From assembly GCA_020726265.1 (NCBI GenBank), contig DYSZ01000004.1, forward strand, positions 1-56,439: a stretch of 56,439 nt of DNA. Direction: 5' to 3'. A model generated the notes under the pieces. The model had not been told where the DNA came from. It worked only from the letters and a program-made list of their open reading frames with translations, and ran no database searches. Origin of the DNA: Draconibacterium orientale (GTDB lineage: Bacteria; Bacteroidota; Bacteroidia; Bacteroidales; Prolixibacteraceae). Made by a program: the position numbers and the translations under genes. Positions 26,827-35,577 of the stretch are shown here, piece after piece. The stretch's first letter is position 1, and the number at the start of each line of letters is the position of its first letter.

Positions 26827-26986
26827 AATTCCAAAAATCAAAACCCCAAATTCCAAAACCCGATGAAACCCTTTCGATGAATAGAAAATAAGAAATATCG
26901 AATAAAAAATAACAAATCTAAAATTGAGAAAAGCCAATATCTCTATAGGTTTTTCACTCCTCCCTCCGGGGAGGTTGGAAGGGGCT
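26827..26986. repeat. Intergenic AAATTCC-type repeat and short hairpin
   Basis: Between the convergent RACo-like and rlmN genes lie degenerate AAATTCCAAAA repeats and a hairpin with CCTCC/GGAGG arms at about 26959-26975. The latter belongs to the same C-rich/G-rich palindrome style as 337-402. No gene is seen. Confidence 0.4.
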
Positions 26987-28003
26987 TTATCCCAACTCCT
27001 TTGTTGACAATAACCCACAGGCCGCATAAATATCCTGACCTCGTGATGCGCGGATTGTGGTGAGAATCCCTTTATTATTTAACGCATCTTTAAATTCCTG
27101 CATTTTCTGGTCCGACGGGCTTTTCAGCGGTGTACCAGGTACCGGGTGAAACCGAATCAGATTGATGCGGCACTTCAATCCACTCAGCAATTTTACCAGC
27201 GCTTTTACATGTTCAGCCGAATCGTTGAGTCCTTCGAAAACAATATACTCGAACGAAACCCGCCGTTGACGGCCAAAATCCCAGCTTTTGATTTCACTGA
27301 CCACGTCGTCAATTGGGTAGGCAACCTGCACAGGCATCAACTGCTGGCGCTCTTCGTGAAAAGGGGTATGAAGGCTCACTGCCAGGTGCGCTTCACTTTT
27401 TTCGAGAAAAGACAGCATCCCGGGAATTATTCCAATGGTTGAAACCGTAATCCTTCGCGGACTCATGCCATAACCCCAGTCTGAAGTAAGGATTTCGATG
27501 CTTTTCAAAACCTGATCAAGGTTATCGAAAGGTTCACCCATTCCCATATAAACAATGTTCGAAACCTCATTCAACTCGTCGATACTGCGGATTTGGTTCA
27601 CAATTTCGCCAGCCGAAAGCTGTCCCTGGAAACCCTGCTTGGCGGTAAAACAAAAAAGGCAGCCCATTTTACACCCTACCTGCGAACTCACACAAACTGT
27701 GCGGCGGTCGCCCTCGGGAATCATTGCTGTTTCGATAAATTTATGCTGAATTGTGGGGAAAAGGTATTTTTTTGTCCCATCAATACTTGCCTGAACTTTT
27801 GTGTAGGCAGTCAATCCGAATTCATATTTTTCATTGAGAATATCGCGGGCTTTTTTCGAAAGATTGCTCATTTCGTCAACCGACGAAACAGGTTTTTTGT
27901 ACAACCAGTCGGCAATTTGTGCAGCGGTGAATTTTGGGAGGCCCAACTCCTGCACCATCGTTTGTAACTCGGGTAACGTTTTTCCAAAAAGGCATTCTTT
28001 CAT
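26987..28003 (-). CDS. rlmN: Dual-specificity RNA methyltransferase RlmN
   Basis: RlmN methylates C2 of A2503 in 23S rRNA and A37 in some tRNAs by a radical-SAM mechanism. The 338-residue protein has CKMGCLFC for the cluster, GMGEPFDNLD, and the SLHTPFHEERQQLMP and FHPVPGTPLKSP stretches. Catalytic methyl-carrying cysteines are at CVSSQVGC and near the end (YAACGLLST). The ATG at 28003 gives the normal start; the frame opens at 28021. Confidence 0.95.
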   Translation of the reverse strand: MKECLFGKTLPELQTMVQELGLPKFTAAQIADWLYKKPVSSVDEMSNLSKKARDILNEKYEFGLTAYTKVQASIDGTKKYLFPTIQHKFIETAMIPEGDRRTVCVSSQVGCKMGCLFCFTAKQGFQGQLSAGEIVNQIRSIDELNEVSNIVYMGMGEPFDNLDQVLKSIEILTSDWGYGMSPRRITVSTIGIIPGMLSFLEKSEAHLAVSLHTPFHEERQQLMPVQVAYPIDDVVSEIKSWDFGRQRRVSFEYIVFEGLNDSAEHVKALVKLLSGLKCRINLIRFHPVPGTPLKSPSDQKMQEFKDALNNKGILTTIRASRGQDIYAACGLLSTKELG

Positions 28004-28036
28004 TTGTTCAATTTTGAGCAAAGATAATCTGACATT

Positions 28037-28115
28037 GTCATTTCGACGAGTGTGCGAGGAGAAATCTGAATTTTAAGAAAAGAGATTTCTCAGTCGTTCC
28101 TCCTTCGAAATGACA
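28037..28115. repeat. TGTCATTTCGA inverted repeat
   Basis: TGTCATTTCGA at the left end and TCGAAATGACA at the right end pair. Inside, GAGAAATCT and AGATTTCTC form a second stem. It lies between the divergent ends of rlmN and the amidase gene. This style of repeat is dispersed in many Bacteroidota genomes. Confidence 0.7.
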
Positions 28116-28119
28116 GCAA

Positions 28120-29730
28120 TCATGCATTTTTCAGTGTTTCCGAAAACCCCGGTGCTTTCCTGTGTTTGGTGGCCTGTTCAAAGGCATAGGACATTTTCAG
28201 TAAAACAGGTTCGCTCCAGGCATGGCCAAAAAACGAAATTCCCACAGGCAACCCATGTACAAACCCCATGGGCACTGTAATATTTGGATAGCCCGAAATT
28301 GCTGCCGGCGACGAACTTCCTCCACTGAAATGGTCGCCGTTCACCCAGTCAATCGTCCATGATGGCTCGTTGGTTGGCGCAATCAGTGCATCGAGATTGT
28401 GTTTTTCCATCACAGCATCAATACCTTCTTTCCCGGCAAAACGTTTCGACTGTTCCAGAGTTTTCAGGTATTCATCCGAAGTCAAATCGCCCTTTGCCTG
28501 TGCCTGTTCAAAAATTTCCTGCGCAAACCACGGCATTTCCTTATCCGCATTTTGCACATTAAATTCAATGATTTCAGCCATTGATTTTACAGGTACACCG
28601 GGGTGTTCTTCGAGGTATTTGTTCAGATCGGCTTTAAACTCGTAAAGTAAAACCTGGGATGACAATTCATCGGCTTTCCGAAGATTTTCGAAATTCAGTT
28701 CATCAACAATTTCAGCGCCTTTGGCTTTCAAAATATCAGCAGCCTGTTTAAACAGTTCGTCAACTTTTGTATTGAAACCCGTCATTTCAGCAACGATTCC
28801 AATCCGTTTCCCTGATAGTCCGTTTGCATTGAGAAATTGCGTGTAGTCGTTAAATATTTCACCATTTTCAAGATGTGTTTCGGCATCCGTTGGATCGAAT
28901 GCAGACAGTGCACCAAGCAAAATTGCAGCATCTTTAACGGTGCGTGCCACGGGGCCGGCGGTATCCTGACTGTGGGCAATCGGAATAATTCCTCGGCGGC
29001 TCCACAACCCGAGCGTGGGTTTAATGCCAACAACCCCGTTGATTCCTGAAGGGCAAACTATCGACCCGTTGGTTTCTGTGCCAATTCCGATGGCGCATAA
29101 ATTGGCAGAAATGGCTGCCGCAGTTCCGGAACTTGAACCACATGGACTGCGATCCAAATAAAATGGATTGCGTACCTGGCCTCCTCTCCCGCTCCATCCA
29201 CTCGACGAAGTGGATGAACGAAAATTAGCCCACTCGCTCAGATTGGTTTTTCCCAGCAAAACAGCTCCTGCATCGCGTAGTTTCTTTACTATAAACGCAT
29301 CGATGTTGGCTATATTTCCTTCCAACGCCAGCGACCCCGCAGTGGTCTGCATTTTATCGAATGTGTCGATATTGTCTTTGATTAAAACAGGGATGCCGTG
29401 CAACGACCCGCGCACTTTTCCGGCTTTCCGCTCTTCATCGAGTTGCCGTGCTATTGCTATTGCATCGGGATTGATTTCGATTACCGATTTTAAAACCGGG
29501 TCAACCAGCGCTATGCGGTCGAGGTATTTTTGACTGAGACTTTCGGCAGAGATTTCACCCGAAGCCATTTTCTGCTGCAGTTCGTCAACGGTTATTTCGT
29601 TTAAATCGAATGATGCAAAATCGGGTTTTGCAGTTTCAATCGGTTGTTGCGAAGTACAGGCCGCTACTCCGGCCAGCGCAACTGCTGAGCCGCTTAAAGC
29701 AGTGGTTTTAAAAAAAGTACGGCGTTTCAT
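28120..29730 (-). CDS. Exported amidase (amidase-signature family)
   Basis: The 536-residue protein starts with a twin-arginine-like motif (MKRRTFFK), a hydrophobic stretch and a lipobox (GVAACTS), so it is probably an exported lipoprotein. The amidase-signature triad is visible: K118 (VLIKDNID), the cis-serine around 199-200 (PCGSSSGTAAAI) and the nucleophile S223 (GTETNGSIVCPSG). These enzymes hydrolyse amide bonds; the export signal argues against the GatA role in Gln-tRNA formation. The substrate is unknown. It is monocistronic, with a TGTCATTTCGA repeat downstream. Confidence 0.9.
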   Translation of the reverse strand: MKRRTFFKTTALSGSAVALAGVAACTSQQPIETAKPDFASFDLNEITVDELQQKMASGEISAESLSQKYLDRIALVDPVLKSVIEINPDAIAIARQLDEERKAGKVRGSLHGIPVLIKDNIDTFDKMQTTAGSLALEGNIANIDAFIVKKLRDAGAVLLGKTNLSEWANFRSSTSSSGWSGRGGQVRNPFYLDRSPCGSSSGTAAAISANLCAIGIGTETNGSIVCPSGINGVVGIKPTLGLWSRRGIIPIAHSQDTAGPVARTVKDAAILLGALSAFDPTDAETHLENGEIFNDYTQFLNANGLSGKRIGIVAEMTGFNTKVDELFKQAADILKAKGAEIVDELNFENLRKADELSSQVLLYEFKADLNKYLEEHPGVPVKSMAEIIEFNVQNADKEMPWFAQEIFEQAQAKGDLTSDEYLKTLEQSKRFAGKEGIDAVMEKHNLDALIAPTNEPSWTIDWVNGDHFSGGSSSPAAISGYPNITVPMGFVHGLPVGISFFGHAWSEPVLLKMSYAFEQATKHRKAPGFSETLKNA

Positions 29731-29774
29731 AATACAGATTTTTAGACTATTAGATATGAGTAATGAGACTCTTT

Positions 29775-30326
29775 TTATTTTACCTTATCCGGATTCTTTT
29801 TAACAAAATCGCCCCAGTTTTTGTATTCTTTCGATTTTTCAGGTTTTCCCTGCTGAATAAAATGACAGATGGCCACGGCTACAGCATCGGTGGCATCGAG
29901 GCTTTTTTCAATTTCGTTTAAATGATACACTTTTTGAAGAAAATAGGCAACCTGCTCTTTTGAGGCGCGCCCCATTCCAGTAATTGCCTGTTTTACAAGC
30001 AGCGGGGCATACTCAAAAATGGGGACGCCATACATCAGCGCTGCCGCCATAATTACACCCTGTCCGCGGCCCAGCTTTAGCATCGATTGCACATTTTTCC
30101 CATAAAACGGAGCTTCAAGCGCCATTACATCGGGTTTGTATTCCTTAACCAAATGCATCGCCCGTTCGTGCAGATAGTTTAATCTTTCGTAATGGTCGGC
30201 TAATTTGCCCGGAATGATGGTTCCCATGTTCAGGATTACGGGAACTTTTCCCCGGATTTCCACGAGGCCGTAACCGGCGACCGTTGTTCCGGGGTCGATA
30301 CCCAGTATGCGAAGTTGTTTTTCCAT
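29775..30326 (-). CDS. ruvC: Holliday junction resolvase RuvC
   Basis: RuvC cuts Holliday junctions with the RuvAB motor. The 183-residue protein has catalytic acids D11 (GIDPGT), E71 (LEAPFYGKN), D144 and D147 (LDATDAVA) and the GRGQGVIMAA helix. The frame opens at 30371; the ATG at 30326 gives the usual beginning. A TAAATTTG box on the minus strand at 30399-30392 could be its promoter. RuvA and RuvB genes are not nearby. Confidence 0.94.
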   Translation of the reverse strand: MEKQLRILGIDPGTTVAGYGLVEIRGKVPVILNMGTIIPGKLADHYERLNYLHERAMHLVKEYKPDVMALEAPFYGKNVQSMLKLGRGQGVIMAAALMYGVPIFEYAPLLVKQAITGMGRASKEQVAYFLQKVYHLNEIEKSLDATDAVAVAICHFIQQGKPEKSKEYKNWGDFVKKNPDKVK

Positions 30327-30418
30327 GAATAGATAATAGATTTTAGTATTAAGATTAAGATTTAAATTCATAAATAGTTCAATTTATATAACAAATTTAT
30401 AGGAAGTCTTAACCCTTT

Positions 30419-30556
30419 AGATTGCTTCGCTTCGCTCGCAATGACAAATTCAGTAATTGTAAAGAGGGGAGTGAATGGCGGCTTCGCCGCCATTCACTCC
30501 CCTGATTGATATATTAATTGTCATTGCGACGACGAGGAACGAGGACGAAGCAATCT
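30419..30556. repeat. Nested palindromic repeat
   Basis: The outer arms are AGATTGCTTCG at the left and CGAAGCAATCT at the right, with a second matched pair inside (CGCAATGACAA / TTGTCATTGCG). At the centre lies a perfect 17-bp stem (30466-30482 with 30486-30502, arms GGGGAGTGAATGGCGGC and its complement) closed by a three-base loop. It sits between ruvC and a DMT transporter gene. It may be one dispersed element with another hairpin inserted into it. Confidence 0.75.
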
Positions 30557-30603
30557 TTGACGAAAGTCGATTCCATTACATCTCTTTTTTCTTATTACAC
30601 AAT

Positions 30604-31494
30604 TTATCTATGCACTTTCCTCTTCCCCATTTGTTGCAAGAGTACTCCTCCAACAATAAAAATCAACCCGATGAAAGTTGTGATGAAAATGGTTTCTTTC
30701 AGAATAAAATGAATAAACACAAGCGAAAGAAAAGGTGCAAAAAAAACGAGGTTCCCGATTTTTGCATTGTTGGTGCTCAAGTTCATGGCTTTCATCCACA
30801 AAACATAGGTAATGCCCACTTCGAAAATTCCCACATAAATAATGGCCCAAAATCCTGTGCCTGCTGTTATTCCGAAATCAGAAAAAAAGTAAACCACGGG
30901 TGCCAGAAAAACCAACCCAAAAGCGAAATTAAGGAAGAGCTTCACCTCTTCGTTGCGCCTGTCGAGTACGTTCAGAATCCAATACAACGACCACAAGACC
31001 GAACTGCCCACTGCCAGCGCCAATCCCAGCGGATTTGTATTTCTGAATCCTTCGGTGCCACCCTGTGAGGCAATAATAATAACACCCGAAAAACTTACCA
31101 AAAGGGCAGCAAAATTGAGCCACGAAATTTTTTGTTTCAATAACGGAACTGAAAGTAGCGCCAGTGTTACCGGCCAAATCATGTTTACTGGTTGCGCCAC
31201 CTGCGCTGGCAAAAGCGAATACGCTTTAAATAACACAAGGTAATACAATAGCGGATTGAATGCTCCCATAAACGCCGAATTGAGCCACTGCCGTGGTGTT
31301 TGCTGAAATATCAGTCCGGTTTTTTTCTGCAATATCAACACAAAAAAAAGTAATACAACAGTTACAGCCGAACAATAAAAAATAAGTTGGATAAAATCGT
31401 ATTCACGCAAAGCAAGCTTAAAAGCCGTGGCTACGGTTGACCAGAAAAGTACTGCCAGCCCAGCTAAAAGAAGCGCTTTATTCGTTAATTTCAT
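30604..31494 (-). CDS. EamA-family (DMT) transporter
   Basis: The 296-residue integral membrane protein has ten predicted helices in two EamA repeats (about 5-140 and 150-290). The pattern AQPVNMIWPVTLALLSVPLL in the first half and NLVFFAPFLSLVFIHFILKE in the second is typical. DMT proteins export or import amino acids and other small metabolites; the substrate is unknown. It overlaps the upstream TPR gene by 17 bases, implying coupled translation. Confidence 0.85.
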   Translation of the reverse strand: MKLTNKALLLAGLAVLFWSTVATAFKLALREYDFIQLIFYCSAVTVVLLFFVLILQKKTGLIFQQTPRQWLNSAFMGAFNPLLYYLVLFKAYSLLPAQVAQPVNMIWPVTLALLSVPLLKQKISWLNFAALLVSFSGVIIIASQGGTEGFRNTNPLGLALAVGSSVLWSLYWILNVLDRRNEEVKLFLNFAFGLVFLAPVVYFFSDFGITAGTGFWAIIYVGIFEVGITYVLWMKAMNLSTNNAKIGNLVFFAPFLSLVFIHFILKETIFITTFIGLIFIVGGVLLQQMGKRKVHR

Positions 31495-33382
31495 TTTTCA
31501 GAACACCATTCATAAACTGTTCTTCATTGGTCGGAACCTGCTCTATATCAGGAAATATGACCCGCAGTTCGCGGTATTTACTGCGCGATTCTTCGGTAAA
31601 TACACTGCCAGGGTAACGGGTTATAATTTCTTTGTATAGGTTTTTTGCCCTTTCTTTTTCGTTTAGGTTAAAGTTGCAAAGTTCTGCCAACATAAAAGTG
31701 GCATCGTCACCCAGCAAATCGTAACTGAACCCGTCAACAATTTTCTGCAATTGTTCCGCTGCCAATGCAAATTTTTTTTTCTCAATATCGATTTTTGCTT
31801 TTCTGAAAAGAATATCGTCAACCAGAGAGTGATACGGATATATTTCGGCCAGAGAATCGAGCGTTGCCATGGCCAATTCATTTTTATTCTGAAAGAAAAG
31901 TAAATCGGCACGGGCAAACATTTCAAGTGGAGCGGCGGTTGTATCGAGGTTCAAATTATTCCCGATCAATAATGAAAGTTCCATAGCATCGTTGGCGGTG
32001 AGTTTTGAAGTGCTGGCTTTTAAAACATCGAGCTGTGCTTTTGCCCAGGCGAAATTTCCCATGTAGTAGCCAAGTTTCGCTTTTTTAAGTTTTACATCGT
32101 CGCCAAGCGAGTTGTTTTTATTGGCATCGATTACTTGTGAATACAGCAGTGTGGCTTCCCAAGGGTCGTTTGAAAAGATGTAAATATCGGCAAGCTCCGA
32201 TTTCAGGTGTCCCCATTCTTCTGGTTTTAAGCGTGGAATTTCGATGGCTTTGTTGATTAGTGCAATTGCATCGTCGCTTCGATCGAGATAAAAAGCCAGC
32301 AAGTGTGCGTTTTCCTGAACCAAATTCAGATTGGCAGGAGACATTCCAAAAAATCCGAAACCTTCAGCAAAACGGGCAGCAAGTTGTTCTCCAACAACTT
32401 TATCTCCGGGTGTTTCGCTGACAAACTGCAAATACAAAGTATGAATTCTGGAAGAAAAAGACAGTGCATAATACGGATTATCTTTCCCCTTACCAATGAG
32501 ATAATCAAAAGCTTTTATGGCATCGCCGTACTTTTTGTTGTTCAGCGCCATTTGTCCAAGCTGTGTAATCTGCGCATCTTCAGTTCCTGTTCTTTTATCG
32601 AGAGCGATTGACTGGCGAAGTGCATTTGAAAATTTTCCTTCCTGAAGAAAAAACCAGATAAGAAGTCGATTATACCCGATTACATCGGGGTTGGTCTGAA
32701 TTCGTTTCAGCACCTGTTCACGAAAAGATTCAAGCAACTCATCGTCGATATCGAGCCGCATTGCAGAAGCAAGGCTGCTTTCGACCCGTGGCAACTGTTG
32801 CTCGCTTTGCTTGAGCACATCGAGGTATTTCTCCATCATATTGGGGTAGTCGCGCACATAAGAATATGCCCGTGCAAGTTCGAAATCGAACTGACCTGCG
32901 CCTAAAACCTGTTCGCCTTGCAGATAGGTATTTTTCGCATATTCATACTCCTGCCAACCCAGAAAAGCATTGGCAGCAACAAGATATTCATTTTTATTTG
33001 AAGCAATAATTGTAATGGCTTCTTCGTATTTTTGTTTGCTTTCGATTGGTTTATCCTGCATTTTTAGAACATACCCCCAATGAATATAATATTCAGGTTT
33101 GACGGGTTTTTGCTTTTTAATTTCCTGCTGAATCTGTCTGATCGCCTCATCAAAGCGTTGGAGCTGTATCAAACAGTCGAGGTAATACCTGAAATAGGTT
33201 GAATTTTTCGTCAATTCATAAACTCCCCACAGTAATGGGGCAGCTTTTTCGAAATCGCGGGCGTTGTAATATTGAATGGCCAAATTCGACTGGGTCTGAA
33301 TCTGGTTTTGCTGTGCATTTTGCTGGCCTTTTATGGCACCGGCAAATAGAAGAATCAAAAATATATTTAGGAAATACTTCAT
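31478..33382 (-). CDS. Exported tetratricopeptide-repeat protein
   Basis: The 634-residue protein has a signal peptide (LNIFLILLFAGAIKGQ) followed by about a dozen TPR-type helical hairpins along its length (such as AIQYYNARDFEKAAPLLW and LEMFARADLLFFQNKNELA). It is probably periplasmic or on the inner face of the outer membrane. TPR repeats bind proteins, and no enzyme domain is seen. It overlaps the DMT transporter gene, so the two are one transcript, but a joint function is not evident. Confidence 0.82.
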   Translation of the reverse strand: MKYFLNIFLILLFAGAIKGQQNAQQNQIQTQSNLAIQYYNARDFEKAAPLLWGVYELTKNSTYFRYYLDCLIQLQRFDEAIRQIQQEIKKQKPVKPEYYIHWGYVLKMQDKPIESKQKYEEAITIIASNKNEYLVAANAFLGWQEYEYAKNTYLQGEQVLGAGQFDFELARAYSYVRDYPNMMEKYLDVLKQSEQQLPRVESSLASAMRLDIDDELLESFREQVLKRIQTNPDVIGYNRLLIWFFLQEGKFSNALRQSIALDKRTGTEDAQITQLGQMALNNKKYGDAIKAFDYLIGKGKDNPYYALSFSSRIHTLYLQFVSETPGDKVVGEQLAARFAEGFGFFGMSPANLNLVQENAHLLAFYLDRSDDAIALINKAIEIPRLKPEEWGHLKSELADIYIFSNDPWEATLLYSQVIDANKNNSLGDDVKLKKAKLGYYMGNFAWAKAQLDVLKASTSKLTANDAMELSLLIGNNLNLDTTAAPLEMFARADLLFFQNKNELAMATLDSLAEIYPYHSLVDDILFRKAKIDIEKKKFALAAEQLQKIVDGFSYDLLGDDATFMLAELCNFNLNEKERAKNLYKEIITRYPGSVFTEESRSKYRELRVIFPDIEQVPTNEEQFMNGVLKNEINE

Positions 33383-33451
33383 TTTAAAACCATCAGTTCA
33401 CAAAAATAACATTCCCGTGGCACGAATAGTTTTTAAACAACGTTTTTTCGG

Positions 33452-34450
33452 CTAATTCGAATCGTAAGCCCACTTCAGGTAAACACTTCCCCAGGTAAAT
33501 CCGGCACCAAAAGCAACAAGAATCACATTGTCGCCTTTTTTCAGTTTCTTTTCGTAATCCCACAAACAAAGCGGAATTGTGGCCGAAGTTGTATTCCCGT
33601 ATTTCTGAATGTTTATCATCACCCTTTCAGTTCCCAAACCCATACGGCGTGCTGTAGCGTCGATGATGCGCATGTTGGCCTGATGAGGAACAAGCCATGC
33701 AATATCTTCTGATTTCAGGTTGTGTTTGAGCATAATTTCTTCGGCAATATCGGCCATGCTCGAAACCGCAGCTTTAAAAACTACCTGACCTTCCTGATAC
33801 ACAAAATGTTCCATGCGGTCAACAGTTTCGTGGGTTGCCGGAAGCAAAGAGCCACCGGCTTTCATGTGCAGATGATGGCGGCCAAGTCCGTTTACACGAT
33901 TGATATAATCAACCACGCCAACATCTTCAATGGTGGGTTCGAGTAAAACAGCAGTACCCGCATCGCCAAACAGCGGGCAGGTGGTACGGTCGGTGTAGTT
34001 GGTTATGGCCGACATTTTTTCACCAGCCACCACAATTACTTTATTATATCGTCCCGATTCGATAAACTGAACCGCAGTTGAAAGCGCAAAAACAAAACCC
34101 GAACATGCAGCATTCAGATCGAAACTCCACGCGTTGTTAATTCCAACTTTTTGTGCAATAATGTTGGCTGTTGCCGGGAAAGGCATATCCGGGGTGATGG
34201 TGGCACAAATAAGCATATCGATTTCACCGGGGGTAGTTTTTGTTTTTTTCAGCAGGTCTTTCACCGCTTTAACACCCAGATCGCTGGTGGCTTCGAGTGG
34301 GTTTTTGCTGATACGCCGCTCTTTAATTCCGATGCGCTGCATAATCCACTCATCGGTGGTATCGACCATTGTGCTGATTTCGTCGTTTGTAAGAATATAT
34401 TCGGGAAGGTATGCACCCACTCCTGTGATTGCTGCTCTTAAAGTTGCCAT
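33452..34450 (-). CDS. fabH: Beta-ketoacyl-ACP synthase III FabH
   Basis: FabH condenses acetyl-CoA with malonyl-ACP to start fatty acid synthesis. The 332-residue thiolase-fold protein has catalytic C116 (NAACSGFVF), H256 ([11 protein letters not shown]) and N286 ([10 protein letters not shown]). It lies downstream of rpmF and yceD on the same strand, but a terminator separates them, so it probably has its own promoter. The plsX gene often found between rpmF and fabH is absent. Confidence 0.95.
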   Translation of the reverse strand: MATLRAAITGVGAYLPEYILTNDEISTMVDTTDEWIMQRIGIKERRISKNPLEATSDLGVKAVKDLLKKTKTTPGEIDMLICATITPDMPFPATANIIAQKVGINNAWSFDLNAACSGFVFALSTAVQFIESGRYNKVIVVAGEKMSAITNYTDRTTCPLFGDAGTAVLLEPTIEDVGVVDYINRVNGLGRHHLHMKAGGSLLPATHETVDRMEHFVYQEGQVVFKAAVSSMADIAEEIMLKHNLKSEDIAWLVPHQANMRIIDATARRMGLGTERVMINIQKYGNTTSATIPLCLWDYEKKLKKGDNVILVAFGAGFTWGSVYLKWAYDSN

Positions 34451-34654
34451 TGATTCTGAAATCGAATTGTTAAGTGTAATATGTTATTTTTTTTGAACGG
34501 GTGAAATTAGAAGGAATGAATGTGAATATCAAAAATTGACCTTATGTGATATTGCTGTGTGTGGAAATAATTAAAGTTTGTTCAAAATAATTCATCTCTG
34601 TGTTCGAAAAATCAGCAGAATGCGATTTTCAAATTGAAAACCTGAAAAGCACTT
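34451..34654. other. Intergenic region upstream of fabH
   Basis: About 200 bases between fabH and the hairpins behind rpmF contain no plausible gene. They should hold the fabH promoter, but no clear TAnnTTTG box in the right place was seen. Confidence 0.4.
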
Positions 34655-34682
34655 GCCTTGATTTTAGCATTAAAATCAAGGC
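34655..34682. terminator. Second hairpin behind rpmF
   Basis: GCCTTGATTTT (34655-34665) and AAAATCAAGGC (34672-34682) pair perfectly. On the minus strand it follows the main rpmF terminator directly. It may act as a back-up terminator or a stabilising 3' structure. Confidence 0.6.
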
Positions 34683-34711
34683 AAAAAAAAACCAGGTTTT
34701 CACCTGGTTTA
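34683..34711 (-). terminator. Rho-independent terminator of yceD-rpmF
   Basis: On the minus strand, AACCAGGT pairs with ACCTGGTT around a four-base loop and is followed by a run of Ts. The hairpin begins at the rpmF stop codon itself. It ends the yceD-rpmF message before fabH. Confidence 0.82.
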
Positions 34712-34894
34712 TACTGCAATTTCTTTTACAATTACCTGCTTGCCTCTGTAATATCCACATTCAGGGCAAACTGTATGGTATTTTACTGTTGTTCCGCAAT
34801 TTGAACAAGTAGCCAGTGTTGGTGCAATAACTTTGTCGTGCGTGCGCCTTTTGTCTCTTCTCGATTTCGAGTGTTTATGTTTTGGATGTGCCAT
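34709..34894 (-). CDS. rpmF: 50S ribosomal protein L32
   Basis: The 61-residue protein has the basic N-terminus MAHPKHKHSKSRRDKRRTHD, then four zinc-binding cysteines C30, C33, C43 and C46 (CSNC, CPEC). It is the zinc-binding (C+) form. It follows yceD at a 13-base gap, the usual arrangement. Confidence 0.96.
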   Translation of the reverse strand: MAHPKHKHSKSRRDKRRTHDKVIAPTLATCSNCGTTVKYHTVCPECGYYRGKQVIVKEIAV

Positions 34895-34907
34895 AATTTA
34901 TTTGTTT

Positions 34908-35432
34908 TTAATTGTTATTTCCCAGTTTTCGTAATGCATCCCAGCGTGGATCGGTTTTAACCTCTTCAGCTGCCTGAGCATGTTTATACTTTTTCAGTTT
35001 CTCAATCATTTCGCGGTTACATTCGCGTTTTCCGTCGCTGTTTTTAGGATGAACATGCCGCATTGGAATACTCAGCACTGCGTATTCGTAAATTATTTGT
35101 GCAAGGTTTAACTGGTGTTCTTCGGGGCTGACCCACATGATGTTTTCGCCTTCATCATTTTCACCTTCACCAAATTTCACAAAAACCTCGGTACTGTTCT
35201 CCACCGACTGACGGTAAAGTTCAAGACAACGGTCGCAGGTAAGTTCAAGCCAACCAGCAAGTTCGAGATAAAGCTTTAAAAACGAACTTCGCTTTTCAAG
35301 TGTTACCTTAATTTCAAGATTTCCGTTATCAACAGGACTTTCTTCAAAATGTGCAAAGAACTGATTGTTTACCTCAAATCCGAAATCGTGCAGTCCTTCT
35401 TTAAGGCCTTTAAACTCAATATTATATTTCAT
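34908..35432 (-). CDS. YceD (DUF177) ribosome-assembly protein
   Basis: The 174-residue protein has the DUF177 core, with the paired cysteines in ELTCDRCLELYRQ, followed by an acidic segment (FGEGENDEGEN). YceD-type proteins are tied to 23S rRNA metabolism and ribosome assembly in other organisms. It is followed by rpmF, the usual neighbour. The frame opens at 35546, but the ATG at 35432 gives the family beginning and lies 30 bases behind a -7 promoter box. Confidence 0.85.
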   Translation of the reverse strand: MKYNIEFKGLKEGLHDFGFEVNNQFFAHFEESPVDNGNLEIKVTLEKRSSFLKLYLELAGWLELTCDRCLELYRQSVENSTEVFVKFGEGENDEGENIMWVSPEEHQLNLAQIIYEYAVLSIPMRHVHPKNSDGKRECNREMIEKLKKYKHAQAAEEVKTDPRWDALRKLGNNN

Positions 35433-35462
35433 TTTAAAGCTCACGTTTCGAAAAAAGAGTGG

Positions 35463-35493
35463 CAAAAATAGAAAATTTTTATCAACACCCGAA
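35463..35493 (-). promoter_or_regulatory. Promoter of yceD-rpmF
   Basis: On the minus strand TATTTTTG (35470-35463) fits TAnnTTTG. TTCG at 35493-35490 lies 19 bases upstream as an imperfect -33 element. It predicts a leader of roughly 25 bases. Confidence 0.45.
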
Positions 35494-35577
35494 TGTTTCT
35501 GCAAAATATTTGGAATTTGGGTAAAAATGAAACAACTGATTAACATCGCGAATCCCTGAATAAATGCGACAAACAGG

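Noticed and set aside
34709-34894. A plsX gene expected between rpmF and fabH
   Set aside because: No such reading frame exists; the interval holds only hairpins and a short AT-rich spacer.
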